The position numbers and the translations under genes are program-made. The notes below the pieces were generated by a model. The model saw only the letters and a list, made by a program, of their open reading frames with translations, was not told the DNA's origin and did not search any database. A stretch of 64,000 bases of DNA from Pseudalkalibacillus sp045920555. Lineage in GTDB: Bacteria > Bacillota > Bacilli > Bacillales > Fictibacillaceae. Every line of letters begins with the position of its first letter. The first letter of the stretch is position 1. The stretch is taken from contig NZ_CP174509.1 of assembly GCF_045920555.1 (NCBI RefSeq), positions 1,488,001 through 1,552,000 on the forward strand. Reading direction: 5' to 3'. Below are positions 17,761 to 25,317 of the stretch, one piece after another.

Positions 17761-18846
17761 ATGAAAACTCTAACCTTATCAGGATCTGCCCATGACATAG
17801 GCAAGCAGCATGGTGAAATGGGGAAAGATGAAATTATCCAAAGTATAGAAACTTATGAACAGCTTTTCTATGACTATCAATCAATAAATTGGAATCAAGT
17901 ACAAGAACGCGCAAAGCTACATATTCCAGCAATCGAAAAGTTTGATGAAACATTAATTGAAGAAATGCAAGGTGTTGCTGAAGGTGCATCCTTAGAATTT
18001 GAGGACATTTTGGTATTGAATGCAAGAAGTGAAATAGCGCTCACAGGAGATGCGCATTCATCTTTCACAGATGGGTGTACAAGTATTTTTACATGCAGTC
18101 CATTAACCTCAGATACGATCATAGGACAAAATTGGGATTGGAAAGCTGCTCAGAAAGATAGCTTGCTATTACTGAAAATTGAAAGAGAAAATCTACCAAA
18201 TATATTAATGGTAACAGAAGGCGGTATAATCGGGAAAATTGGGTGTAATGACTCATCTATTGGGGTTGGATTAAATGCTCTTCATTCAAAGAAAAAAAGC
18301 GATGGTGTACCCATTCATCTAGGGCTTCGTGCTATTTTAAATTCTAACTCATTACACGAAGCCATGGGGAAAATACAGGAAGGACAAATGGCTTCTGCTG
18401 CTAATTTTATGATCGGATACAGTGAGGGGAAACATAAGGGATTAGGTTTTCATGTAGAGGTTTCTCCTTTTGGGATTGCTATAACAAATAACGAAGCTGA
18501 ACACGGTGTTCATACGAATCATATCTGTTCTCCTGAAATTCAAATGAATGTCGGAGAAGGAAACAACTTAAGATATAGTGATTCTGAAATACGAAAAAGA
18601 AGAGCAGAACAACTTATCAATTACTCGATAAAAAATGAATTAGTGATAAATGAAGAAACTTTTAAAACATGGTTAAGTGATACATTTAATGCTCCAAATT
18701 CGATTAACCATTATATCAATCACCAAGCTCCTTCACATAGACATATTGAAACAGTTTTTTCAATCATCATGAATTTAACAAAAAAAAGTGTCTATATAAG
18801 CAAGGGCATGCCTTCGGATGTAAAATATGAAGAATATAGTATCTAG
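17761..18846 (+). CDS. C45 family autoproteolytic acyltransferase/hydrolase
   Basis: 361-aa Ntn-hydrolase fold protein related to acyl-CoA:6-aminopenicillanate acyltransferase (peptidase family C45). The predicted self-cleavage and nucleophile site is Gly105-Cys106 in FTDGCTS; NWDWKAAQ and GVGLNALHS follow as in the family. After processing it would hydrolyse or transfer an amide-linked acyl group. The ATG at 17761 follows AAAGGAG; an upstream in-frame TTG at 17719 has no RBS. It lies near the end of the IclR operon, adding a second amide-cleaving activity to the pathway. Substrate unknown. Confidence 0.83.
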   Translation: MKTLTLSGSAHDIGKQHGEMGKDEIIQSIETYEQLFYDYQSINWNQVQERAKLHIPAIEKFDETLIEEMQGVAEGASLEFEDILVLNARSEIALTGDAHSSFTDGCTSIFTCSPLTSDTIIGQNWDWKAAQKDSLLLLKIERENLPNILMVTEGGIIGKIGCNDSSIGVGLNALHSKKKSDGVPIHLGLRAILNSNSLHEAMGKIQEGQMASAANFMIGYSEGKHKGLGFHVEVSPFGIAITNNEAEHGVHTNHICSPEIQMNVGEGNNLRYSDSEIRKRRAEQLINYSIKNELVINEETFKTWLSDTFNAPNSINHYINHQAPSHRHIETVFSIIMNLTKKSVYISKGMPSDVKYEEYSI

Positions 18847-18866
18847 ATTGTAAGGAGGGATAATTA

Positions 18867-19304
18867 ATGGTTAATCCTCAAGAAGTGTTTAGTGAGTTAA
18901 CTGAGCTGAAACAATACCTGGAGGCGTTCCCAGTCATAAACCAATTGCGAACAGATCTTTCAGAAGAAAGCTACCTTGAGATTTTGTCCCAAATGAGAAA
19001 GGATGGCTATCGACTATTTGCGATTTACAAAGAACAGGAAGTCATCGCCGTTGCAGGTCTCGCGATGAGAGTTAACTTCTATAATAAAAAACATGTCTTT
19101 ATTTATGATCTTGTTACTGATTCACAATACCAGTCTAAAGGTTACGGTAATCAACTCCTGAATTTTATCGACACATGGGCAAAATCCCAAGGGGCTCAAT
19201 TTATAGCGTTAGAATCAGGTATTCAACGCACAAAAGCTCATCGTTTTTATGAAGATAAACAACTTTACGACAAGTGGTGCTATTCCTTCCGCAAAAAACT
19301 ATAA
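18867..19304 (+). CDS. GNAT family N-acetyltransferase
   Basis: 145-aa single-domain GNAT. The acetyl-CoA loop is visible as VTDSQYQSKGYGNQLLNFI (Q-x-x-G-x-G) near residues 85-103, after strand AIYKEQEVIAVAGLAMR, and ends in the common AHRFYEDKQLYDKWCYSFRK. ATG follows AAGGAGGG and lies 20 nt after the C45 gene, so it may be the last gene of the operon. Substrate not recognisable. Confidence 0.85.
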   Translation: MVNPQEVFSELTELKQYLEAFPVINQLRTDLSEESYLEILSQMRKDGYRLFAIYKEQEVIAVAGLAMRVNFYNKKHVFIYDLVTDSQYQSKGYGNQLLNFIDTWAKSQGAQFIALESGIQRTKAHRFYEDKQLYDKWCYSFRKKL

Positions 19305-19310
19305 AGGGAC

Positions 19311-19577
19311 AATGAGAGGTCACTTCTTAAGTTGTTTGTCCATCCCGACTATCAGAGGAATGGCGTAGGGAATCTCCTGTTAAATGCCATATACCGTACT
19401 TTAGATGAAAAATGCATTGAAGAGTATTGTTTGGATAGTGGATATCGTCTTGCACAAAAAATATGGAGGAAGAAATTTGGAGAACCTGATTACTGGTTAA
19501 AGGATTATTGGGGCGCTGGGTATGACCACATGATCTGGAAAATCAAAGTGAAGGATCGTATTAAACAGGAACAATAA
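19311..19577 (+). pseudogene. C-terminal fragment of GNAT acetyltransferase (second copy)
   Basis: About 88 codons matching only the acetyl-CoA half of a GNAT (LLKLFVHPDYQRNGVGNLLLNAI, then KIWRKKFGEPDYW, DYWGAGYDHMIWKI). The N-terminal half is absent: the preceding intact GNAT ends at 19304. It is roughly 80 percent identical by eye at DNA level to the 3' half of the frameshifted copy at 733-1270 and keeps three residues (EEY) missing there. An in-frame TTG at 19332 has no good RBS. A truncated relic marking one edge of the 18-kb insert-like region. Confidence 0.82.
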
Positions 19578-19712
19578 ATAATTTTCAATCGATAAATAGG
19601 CGCCAGTTAAAGGAATTGGGCTTCTTTTTCTTTTGGATTCCGTCGAAAGGGTTTCAGACGAAAAGAAAGAATTAATAATTATCTTTATAACCTGAGAAAG
19701 GAGAATATTGTG

Positions 19713-19769
19713 ATGGCAGTGAAACAAAAACAGATCCAGTACCATGAAATTGCTACCCGGGAAGAGTGA
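19713..19769 (+). CDS. 18-codon open reading frame before amidohydrolase
   Basis: ATG with a strong GAAAGGAG 11 nt upstream opens an 18-codon frame that ends TGA TAA six bases before the amidohydrolase start, in the same reading frame. It may be a leader that couples translation to the next gene, which itself has only a weak RBS, or the stub of a deleted gene. The peptide is hydrophilic and not recognised. Confidence 0.35.
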   Translation: MAVKQKQIQYHEIATREE

Positions 19770-19775
19770 TAACTA

Positions 19776-20996
19776 ATGGAATACATGATTAGAGGAAAGA
19801 AATTGGTAACTGTAAGCAAGCTCGATACAATCAAAGATGGTGCAATGGTGATAAAAGGTGGAAAAATAGCAGCTGTTGGCCAATGGAGCGAGCTGAAAGA
19901 AAGTTTCTCCGGTATAAAGGTGCTGGATTACTCTAAATATATCATCACACCTTCTTTGATAGATTGCCATACACATTTACTAGAGTTTGCTCCTACATCC
20001 TTATATCCTGTTACAGCAGAAACTCATTTTTTGGCAGGAAAAGCAATCCTTTTTCAAGCCTTGTCATCAGGCATCACTGCGCTTGGAGAACAGATATGCG
20101 GCCACCCGCAATGCGATTTTTCAATTGATGATTACAGAAAAGCAGTTAAGGATTTTCCTATGGACATTTCATTCGCAGCAACCAGCATATCGATTGGCTT
20201 TGAACAATTAGCCCATTTTACTTCAGTTACTCAATCAAAAAGTGTTAGTCAACTGGAATTAACCGATCTGAAGGTAGTTCAAGAAATTGCTGAGGAGAGT
20301 GACTATCCAGGGGAGAACATTTTTATTAATGCAACACCTGCAAATTTTACGGAAGAACAAGTTCCGAGAGCCGGTCAAATAATCTATTCATTTGAAGAGT
20401 TAAAGCAAATAGCAGATACCTACCACAAACTTGGCAAGAAAATCGGAGCCCATGTTGCCGGGGAAAAAGGAATCGAAATGGCTCTGGATGCCGGAATTGA
20501 TGTCTTGCATCATGCTCAAGGGATAAATGATGAACTAGCAGAAAAAGCAGCGAAGCTTGGGGTTCATATCATAGCGACCCCTATAGGAGGAACCCACCTC
20601 CTACCTAACTCGCCAGAAGAAATTCTGAGTTTAATGGAAAATAATATTCCTGTTTCCATATCAACTGACGCTTACCTTCCGCCTCACCCGGATGCTTCCT
20701 GGCTGCCTTTCAATGATCGTTCTTTAAAAGGTCCGGATACCTTAATGGCTATTGCCCGCCCCGCTATGAAATTATTACATGATTATGGTTACGATGAAAA
20801 TGTTCTGCTGGCCATGATTACAGCCAATCCAGCAAAGCTGTTAAGGAAAGATAAAAAGTTTGGAAGATTGGAAGCGGGACTTGATGCTGATTTTTTGGTA
20901 GCAGAAGGTGTTCCAGGATTGGAGATTACGGAGAATAGTGATATTAAGAAGGTTTATTTTAAAGGAAAAGAAGTTATAAATCGTGTTAGAAAATAG
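19776..20996 (+). CDS. amidohydrolase family protein (imidazolonepropionase-like)
   Basis: 406-aa metal-dependent amidohydrolase. N-terminal beta-sandwich, then metal-binding H65-x-H67 in LIDCHTHLLE, further metal/substrate residues in GAHVAGEKG and VLHHAQGI, and the catalytic Asp in VSISTDAYLPP. C-terminal ANPAKLLRKDKKFGRLEAGLDADFLV is the typical cyclic-amidohydrolase ending. Hydrolyses a C-N bond of a ring or amide; imidazolonepropionase-like and prolidase-like members are the nearest in pattern. It lies outside the IclR operon and has its own terminator. Substrate unknown. Confidence 0.85.
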   Translation: MEYMIRGKKLVTVSKLDTIKDGAMVIKGGKIAAVGQWSELKESFSGIKVLDYSKYIITPSLIDCHTHLLEFAPTSLYPVTAETHFLAGKAILFQALSSGITALGEQICGHPQCDFSIDDYRKAVKDFPMDISFAATSISIGFEQLAHFTSVTQSKSVSQLELTDLKVVQEIAEESDYPGENIFINATPANFTEEQVPRAGQIIYSFEELKQIADTYHKLGKKIGAHVAGEKGIEMALDAGIDVLHHAQGINDELAEKAAKLGVHIIATPIGGTHLLPNSPEEILSLMENNIPVSISTDAYLPPHPDASWLPFNDRSLKGPDTLMAIARPAMKLLHDYGYDENVLLAMITANPAKLLRKDKKFGRLEAGLDADFLVAEGVPGLEITENSDIKKVYFKGKEVINRVRK

Positions 20997-21005
20997 TATG
21001 ATAAA

Positions 21006-21047
21006 AAGGCTTTATATACGGGTTATAAATCTTGTATATAAAGCCTT
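21006..21047 (+). terminator. terminator after amidohydrolase
   Basis: Perfect 14-bp stem (21006-21019 with 21034-21047), beginning AAGGC and ending GCCTT, ten bases after the stop codon. Strong hairpin with a modest T tail. Confidence 0.75.
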
Positions 21048-21240
21048 ATTAATATATTTTAAAAGATTTTAAGTAGGTTATTGCATTTCATTCCAAATTT
21101 CCCGTCAAACTCAACTCATTACCTAGCTTTTCTTTTCGTGTAATTCTCCCTTTGTAAATTTTTATCGTTAACTTAAACTTAAAGTAATTACAATATTTAT
21201 CGTTTTATAAATAATTATTAAAAAACATTTGCTTACATTT

Positions 21241-21627
21241 CCCGTGCACCGTTTCCAAAAATAGAGGCTTACAAAGCTCAAAAGAGTTGGAGCTTTCCAT
21301 GGTACTCCTCTTATGGAAGTGACTTCAACTATGATTTCAACGTTACACTGGATGAATCTGTCGACCCTCTCGAATACAACTTCAGTACAAAGGACGAGTA
21401 TGAACAATTTGGGATGCCATTAAACGTGGAGGAGAGGCAGTCGATGGAATTACTGGGCTAAGCTGTTTCCTCCGAAAAGGCGACGATGTCTTTCACACTT
21501 ATTCAGTCTACGCACACTGGAGTAAATTGGCGGGGCATACTACTTTCTAGATGAAACAGCACTCGGTCGCCAAGAGGAATGGAAGGAGCCAAAAGGTCGT
21601 GTGAGTTTTAAAGACGATTCGGATTGA
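21241..21627 (+). pseudogene. DUF899 (thioredoxin-fold) protein fragment, frameshifted
   Basis: Three reading frames in succession match the DUF899 pattern. EAYKAQKSWSFPWYSSYGSD / FNYDFNVTLDE occupies one frame from 21264. Then GLSCFLRKGDDVFHTYSVYA lies in a second frame near 21450-21510. YYFLDETALGRQEEWKEPKG follows near 21538-21600, ending at TGA 21627. The N-terminal third and a start codon are missing. The rest of the gap 20997-21819 (apart from the hairpins at 21006 and 21757) holds nothing recognisable. Confidence 0.75.
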
Positions 21628-21756
21628 GCCTCGGATAAGTGTAGGGGGTTAATTTTTTCAGAGGGTACACTAAGGTATACCCAATACGAATCATATTTGA
21701 GTTAAGTCTTCTCATATGGTCTTTTTCTATATTTACCTAACTAAAGTCAAGGTTGA

Positions 21757-21793
21757 TAGCCTCCTAAATATGTAGATTAATTTTAGGAGGCTA
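21757..21793. repeat. inverted repeat resembling the cat attenuator
   Basis: Perfect 12-bp inverted repeat (TAGCCTCCTAAA at 21757-21768, TTTAGGAGGCTA at 21782-21793) with a 13-nt loop. Arm sequence and loop length closely match the cat leader hairpin at 13-51, but no cat gene follows. It may be a relic attenuator or simply a bidirectional terminator between the DUF899 relic and phzF. Confidence 0.5.
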
Positions 21794-21819
21794 AACGAAA
21801 TTTGTTCAATTTTCTTGTT

Positions 21820-22734
21820 CTATAAGTAAAGTGATCCTGACCCAATAATTACTGATTTCCCACCTATTTTAACTTTTGTGATTTCATTTCCTTCTTTTAT
21901 TATCGTGATATCTATAAAACTCGGTCTACCCATTTCCATTCCTTGTTCGCTTCTTATCGTAGAAATTCCACTATCAACAGAGGGTACGACACCATGCTTG
22001 ACTAAATAAGCCCCTAAAGGTCCGCTTGCTGCACCTGTTGCAGGATCTTCTGATATTCCCATTGCGGGTGCGAACATCCTGCTATGAACGGTCGATTGTG
22101 GTTCTTGTGTCTCAGTTGTAAAGGTGAAAATATGCTTCGTATTTGGGCTCCCGCTAAAATATTTCTCCCATACATCAGTACGGAAATTGATCTTTTTCAT
22201 CGCAGATAATGATTGTATTGGGATATACAAAAAGGGTACACCTGATGAAACAGTTTGAAGTGGAAGCGATGGATCCAATTCCTCTAAAGAAAGAGACAAC
22301 AACTCTGCCGCTAGTTCCCTCTCTGAATAGTAGTCACCAAAGGAAGGTAATGGTTGTTCCATTTCTACTTTTGATATGCCGTTATCAACCATTTCTACTG
22401 TTACAGGAACATCCCCAACGCCTTCTTCAAAGATCCACTCATTGGCACCTGTTTTCGTATCAATGATATCTTTCTCAGCCATTACGTATGCTGCACCGAT
22501 CGTTGGATGACCAGCCATAGGCAATTCGACTTGAGGGGTAAAGATCCTTAAACTTTTTTCTTTTTTTGGATCAGTAGGTTTACGGATAAATACCGTTTCC
22601 GATAAATTCAATTCCCTTGCGATCCTCTGCATGAGATCAGGACTTAGGTTGGTTTCTTCAAACACCGCCAATTGATTTCCGCCAAAAGGTTTGGTGGTAA
22701 ACACATCGACTAACGTATAATTCAATGTTTTCAT
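21820..22734 (-). CDS. PhzF family protein (isomerase/epimerase-like)
   Basis: 304 aa from the preferred ATG at 22734, which follows GAGGAGGAG; an upstream in-frame ATG at 22779 has no such site. PhzF fold, two diaminopimelate-epimerase-like halves. Visible: LVDVFTTKPFGGNQLAVFE at the N-terminus, catalytic-Glu region LNLSETVFI, MAGHPTIGAAYVM, and the C-terminal MGISEDPATGAASGPLGAYLV. Members isomerise small hydroxylated or aromatic acids, most with unknown substrates. Divergent from the LysR regulator at 22863, its likely controller. Confidence 0.9.
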   Translation of the reverse strand: MKTLNYTLVDVFTTKPFGGNQLAVFEETNLSPDLMQRIARELNLSETVFIRKPTDPKKEKSLRIFTPQVELPMAGHPTIGAAYVMAEKDIIDTKTGANEWIFEEGVGDVPVTVEMVDNGISKVEMEQPLPSFGDYYSERELAAELLSLSLEELDPSLPLQTVSSGVPFLYIPIQSLSAMKKINFRTDVWEKYFSGSPNTKHIFTFTTETQEPQSTVHSRMFAPAMGISEDPATGAASGPLGAYLVKHGVVPSVDSGISTIRSEQGMEMGRPSFIDITIIKEGNEITKVKIGGKSVIIGSGSLYL

Positions 22735-22862
22735 TTTTCTCCTCCTCGAATTTTTTGATCGTCTCCTTGCATTCATCATATGTCACCCTTTTGCATTAAT
22801 CAAATGAATGTTTATAATAGTTAATATGAATTGAATTAATGAATCTGTCAGGAGGTACTGAT

Positions 22863-23735
22863 ATGACCCTACTTCAATATGAAATTTTCAAAGAAGTGAT
22901 AGAATTGGGGAGTTTTACGAAAGCTGGAGACAAACTGGGTCTTACGCAATCCGCTGTGAGTCATGCTGTAAAGAGCCTGGAAGCTGAACTTGACCTTACT
23001 CTTTTGAAGAGAGGACGTTCTGGCGTTTCTTTAACGTTTGAAGGGAAAAGGATCCTTACTTATATTAGACAAATCCTGAATCTAACAGAAAAAATGAAAC
23101 AAGAGGCTGGCAGGTTAAATGGTTTGGAGATTGGAACGATTCGAATTGGTACGTTTCCTAGTGTTTCAGCGTACTTGTTGCCTTCCATCATAGAAAAGTT
23201 TCATTCTACGTTTCCTTCAATCCAGGTTGAATTCTTTGAAGGCGGGTACCATGAACTTAGACAAATGTTATCGTCCAATGCCATTGATATTGGTTTTTTG
23301 ACGACTAACCATGCTGAGAACCTTGATTTCATTCCATTATTTGACGATCATCTCCATATTATTTTGCCTGATTCACATCCCTTGAAAAATGAAAAACAAG
23401 TCAGTGTACAAGATATAGCTGCAGAACCATTCATAATGCCAAAGGCTGGCTGCGATGATTTAATAAAGGAACTCTTCAAGTCGAATAATCTTAAGCCCAA
23501 TGTGTATTGTGAGATTGCAGATAATCAGACAATTATAGCCATGGTGCAAAAAAATTTAGGGATCAGCATCGTACCGGAAATTGTCATGCACGCTGCTAAA
23601 GATTTGGCCTCCGCGGAGTTAAAAGAAGAATCCTATCGGACAGTTGGATTGGCTCTACCCGACCTTGATACTGTTTCTCCAGCGGTTGCAGCATTTATTG
23701 AGTTAACGAGGTCCATGATCAATAGAAAGAAATAA
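22863..23735 (+). CDS. LysR family transcriptional regulator
   Basis: 290 aa from ATG 22863, behind CAGGAGG; an upstream frame extension to 22839 has no RBS. N-terminal winged helix (LQYEIFKEVIELGSFTKAGDKLGLTQSAVSHAVKSLEAELDL-type segment, residues 3-60), then a LysR substrate-binding domain starting GTIRIGTFPSVSAYLLP. It is divergent from phzF with about 130 bp between the starts, the usual arrangement for a LysR regulator of its neighbour. Effector unknown. Confidence 0.92.
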   Translation: MTLLQYEIFKEVIELGSFTKAGDKLGLTQSAVSHAVKSLEAELDLTLLKRGRSGVSLTFEGKRILTYIRQILNLTEKMKQEAGRLNGLEIGTIRIGTFPSVSAYLLPSIIEKFHSTFPSIQVEFFEGGYHELRQMLSSNAIDIGFLTTNHAENLDFIPLFDDHLHIILPDSHPLKNEKQVSVQDIAAEPFIMPKAGCDDLIKELFKSNNLKPNVYCEIADNQTIIAMVQKNLGISIVPEIVMHAAKDLASAELKEESYRTVGLALPDLDTVSPAVAAFIELTRSMINRKK

Positions 23736-23879
23736 AAGCATTGACTCTGTGAAAGAAACTTTTTAAATGCCTGTGAAGGGAAGTCGAACACCTCTCAGGA
23801 TTTTTTGTATCCAACTTGTGAGGTACCAAAGGGGAAGTCCACAGATGATCATGGGGAAGAGACTGAAATAATGCCAAAT

Positions 23880-23915
23880 GGGGCACCAAAGGTTTTGGGC
23901 TCCTTTTTCTTTTAT
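23880..23915 (+). terminator. terminator downstream of LysR gene
   Basis: GGGGCaCCAAA (23880-23890) pairs with TTTTGGGCTCC (23893-23903), followed by TTTTTCTTTTATT. An additional weaker hairpin with a T run lies at about 23767-23806. Nothing else is recognised in 23736-24040. Confidence 0.65.
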
Positions 23916-24047
23916 TACCCCGTCTATCAATACAAGTGCATAATCTGGTAGTTTAATAGGATATTACGCTTTGAAGGTGTCCGTTACCATGTGATGGTCC
24001 AAACAGAAAAACTTTTAATAATGGTCACGCTTTATAGCATCATAATG

Positions 24048-24212
24048 TTAAAGGTTTGTCGGAAAATTGATACTATAACTATAAATTGATAGGCTATGTG
24101 TGACTGGTGAACACGGATTACCGTGAGGGAGCACATAGTGACGAATAGCCGTTCGCCTAGGTAGAGGTAAGGGAAATTGATCCCTTGCCTCTTTGTGTTT
24201 ATAGGAGGGATG
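24048..24212 (+). ncRNA. orphan, decayed ZTP (pfl) riboswitch with terminator
   Basis: Near-copy of the serA leader at 62386-62540, including a promoter (TTAAAG 24048, N17, TACTAT 24071), the aptamer (P1 arms CTATGTG/CACATAG, ACGG/CCGT hairpin, GGTGAAC and GTTCGCC pseudoknot strands) and the intrinsic terminator (AGAGGTAAGGGA with TCCCTTGCCTCT). Two core positions differ: GGCGAAC is GGTGAAC, and the conserved CCTGGGCA is CCTAGGTA. No gene follows on the plus strand: TAGGAGGG is directly followed by ATG TAG and then the convergent GntR gene. A relic regulatory element. Confidence 0.75.
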
Positions 24213-24267
24213 TAGCTAGTCGCAAATGTGCACACTCCTTGTTAAATTAGTAAACAAAACTAAATTA

Positions 24268-24924
24268 TTATTTTTGTAGATGTAAGATGAGTTCATTCAT
24301 ATTTCTTCTAATATGGTATTCGATTGTATTTTTTAGTAGAGTTGTATCCCCTTTACTTACTGCATCAAAGATTTGTTGGTGCTCGATTTTTACCTTATCA
24401 TGATGCTCAGTTAGTATAAGCGTTGTTCCAATTGATAGATAGTGTCCCCAGAAAATACGTGCATTTTGTACAACCCTTCTCCAAGGGCACTTTTCAATCA
24501 ATTTATTGTGGAAGTTTTCATTGAGTCCTGAATAGTACTCTAATGTATCATCGTTCATTTCAATATCTTCCATTTCTATTAAAATACTTTCTAATTCTTT
24601 GATATCCTCTTTAGTGATATGGGGGAGGGCTTTTTCTACAGCTAGGCTTTCATGGATTAAGCGCAATGTATAAATCTCTTCAATATCCTTGAGACCTATA
24701 GGGTAGACAAATGTACCTCTTCTAGGTTCACTTTTTACAATTCCCTCAAATTCCAGTTTTTTGATCGCTTCACGAATTGGCATTCGACTGACCCCATATC
24801 GTTTGGCTAATTCATCTTGAACAATTCGATCACCTTGCTTAAATTCTCCAGTAAGAATTGCTTTTCTTAGGTTATTTGTAACAATATCTTGGGTGGTTAG
24901 TTTTTTTCTAATTTGGCTACTCAT
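24268..24924 (-). CDS. GntR family transcriptional regulator (FCD-type)
   Basis: 218-aa GntR regulator. Winged helix at about residues 10-75 (LTGEFKQGDRIVQDELAKRYGVSRMPIREAIKKLE), then FCD helical domain with YTLRLIHESLAVEKAL, NENFHNKLIE and EHQQIFDAVSKGD containing the metal/ligand Asp and His residues. Divergent from the dehydratase/Ldh/TRAP operon; the shared control region has two copies of a 16-bp near-palindromic box. Probable repressor responding to a sugar acid or its keto derivative. Confidence 0.92.
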   Translation of the reverse strand: MSSQIRKKLTTQDIVTNNLRKAILTGEFKQGDRIVQDELAKRYGVSRMPIREAIKKLEFEGIVKSEPRRGTFVYPIGLKDIEEIYTLRLIHESLAVEKALPHITKEDIKELESILIEMEDIEMNDDTLEYYSGLNENFHNKLIEKCPWRRVVQNARIFWGHYLSIGTTLILTEHHDKVKIEHQQIFDAVSKGDTTLLKNTIEYHIRRNMNELILHLQK

Positions 24925-25004
24925 GGTCTATTCATTCCATTCTTTTTTCTTGTTTGCAGTTTAAATAACTGGTCTATTCTATTAGTAACAAATAATGCGA
25001 AAAT

Positions 25005-25160
25005 TCAAAATTGGATCCGATATGAAGAATTATATCACAGAAATAATTTTCGAACAATAAGAAAAATCAGTTTATAACCTTGACATTACAATATTTTTAT
25101 AATTTAATAAATTCATACGCATCATCTATATAATCATTTTTGTATCAAAATTGGATCCGA
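25005..25160. promoter_or_regulatory. duplicated GntR operator boxes
   Basis: TCAAAATTGGATCCGA occurs twice (25005-25020 and 25145-25160), start to start 140 bp apart, in the 393-bp gap between the divergent GntR gene and the dehydratase operon. The core ATTGGATCCGAT is a near-palindrome similar to UxuR/ExuR-type GntR sites. The distance could allow looping. Nothing else is recognised in the gap. Confidence 0.6.
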
Positions 25161-25317
25161 AACTAACAGTTTTGAAGGGATAATTGAGAAGATGCTTTTT
25201 CGTTTAAAAATAATGTAAGCCTTTTCAAAATGTGATATTTGAACAAAGGATGATTGAATTTGAGGCCGGGAGGGTGCTTTTGTTACCTATCCCTAACTAG
25301 ACGAAAGGGAGAGAGAG

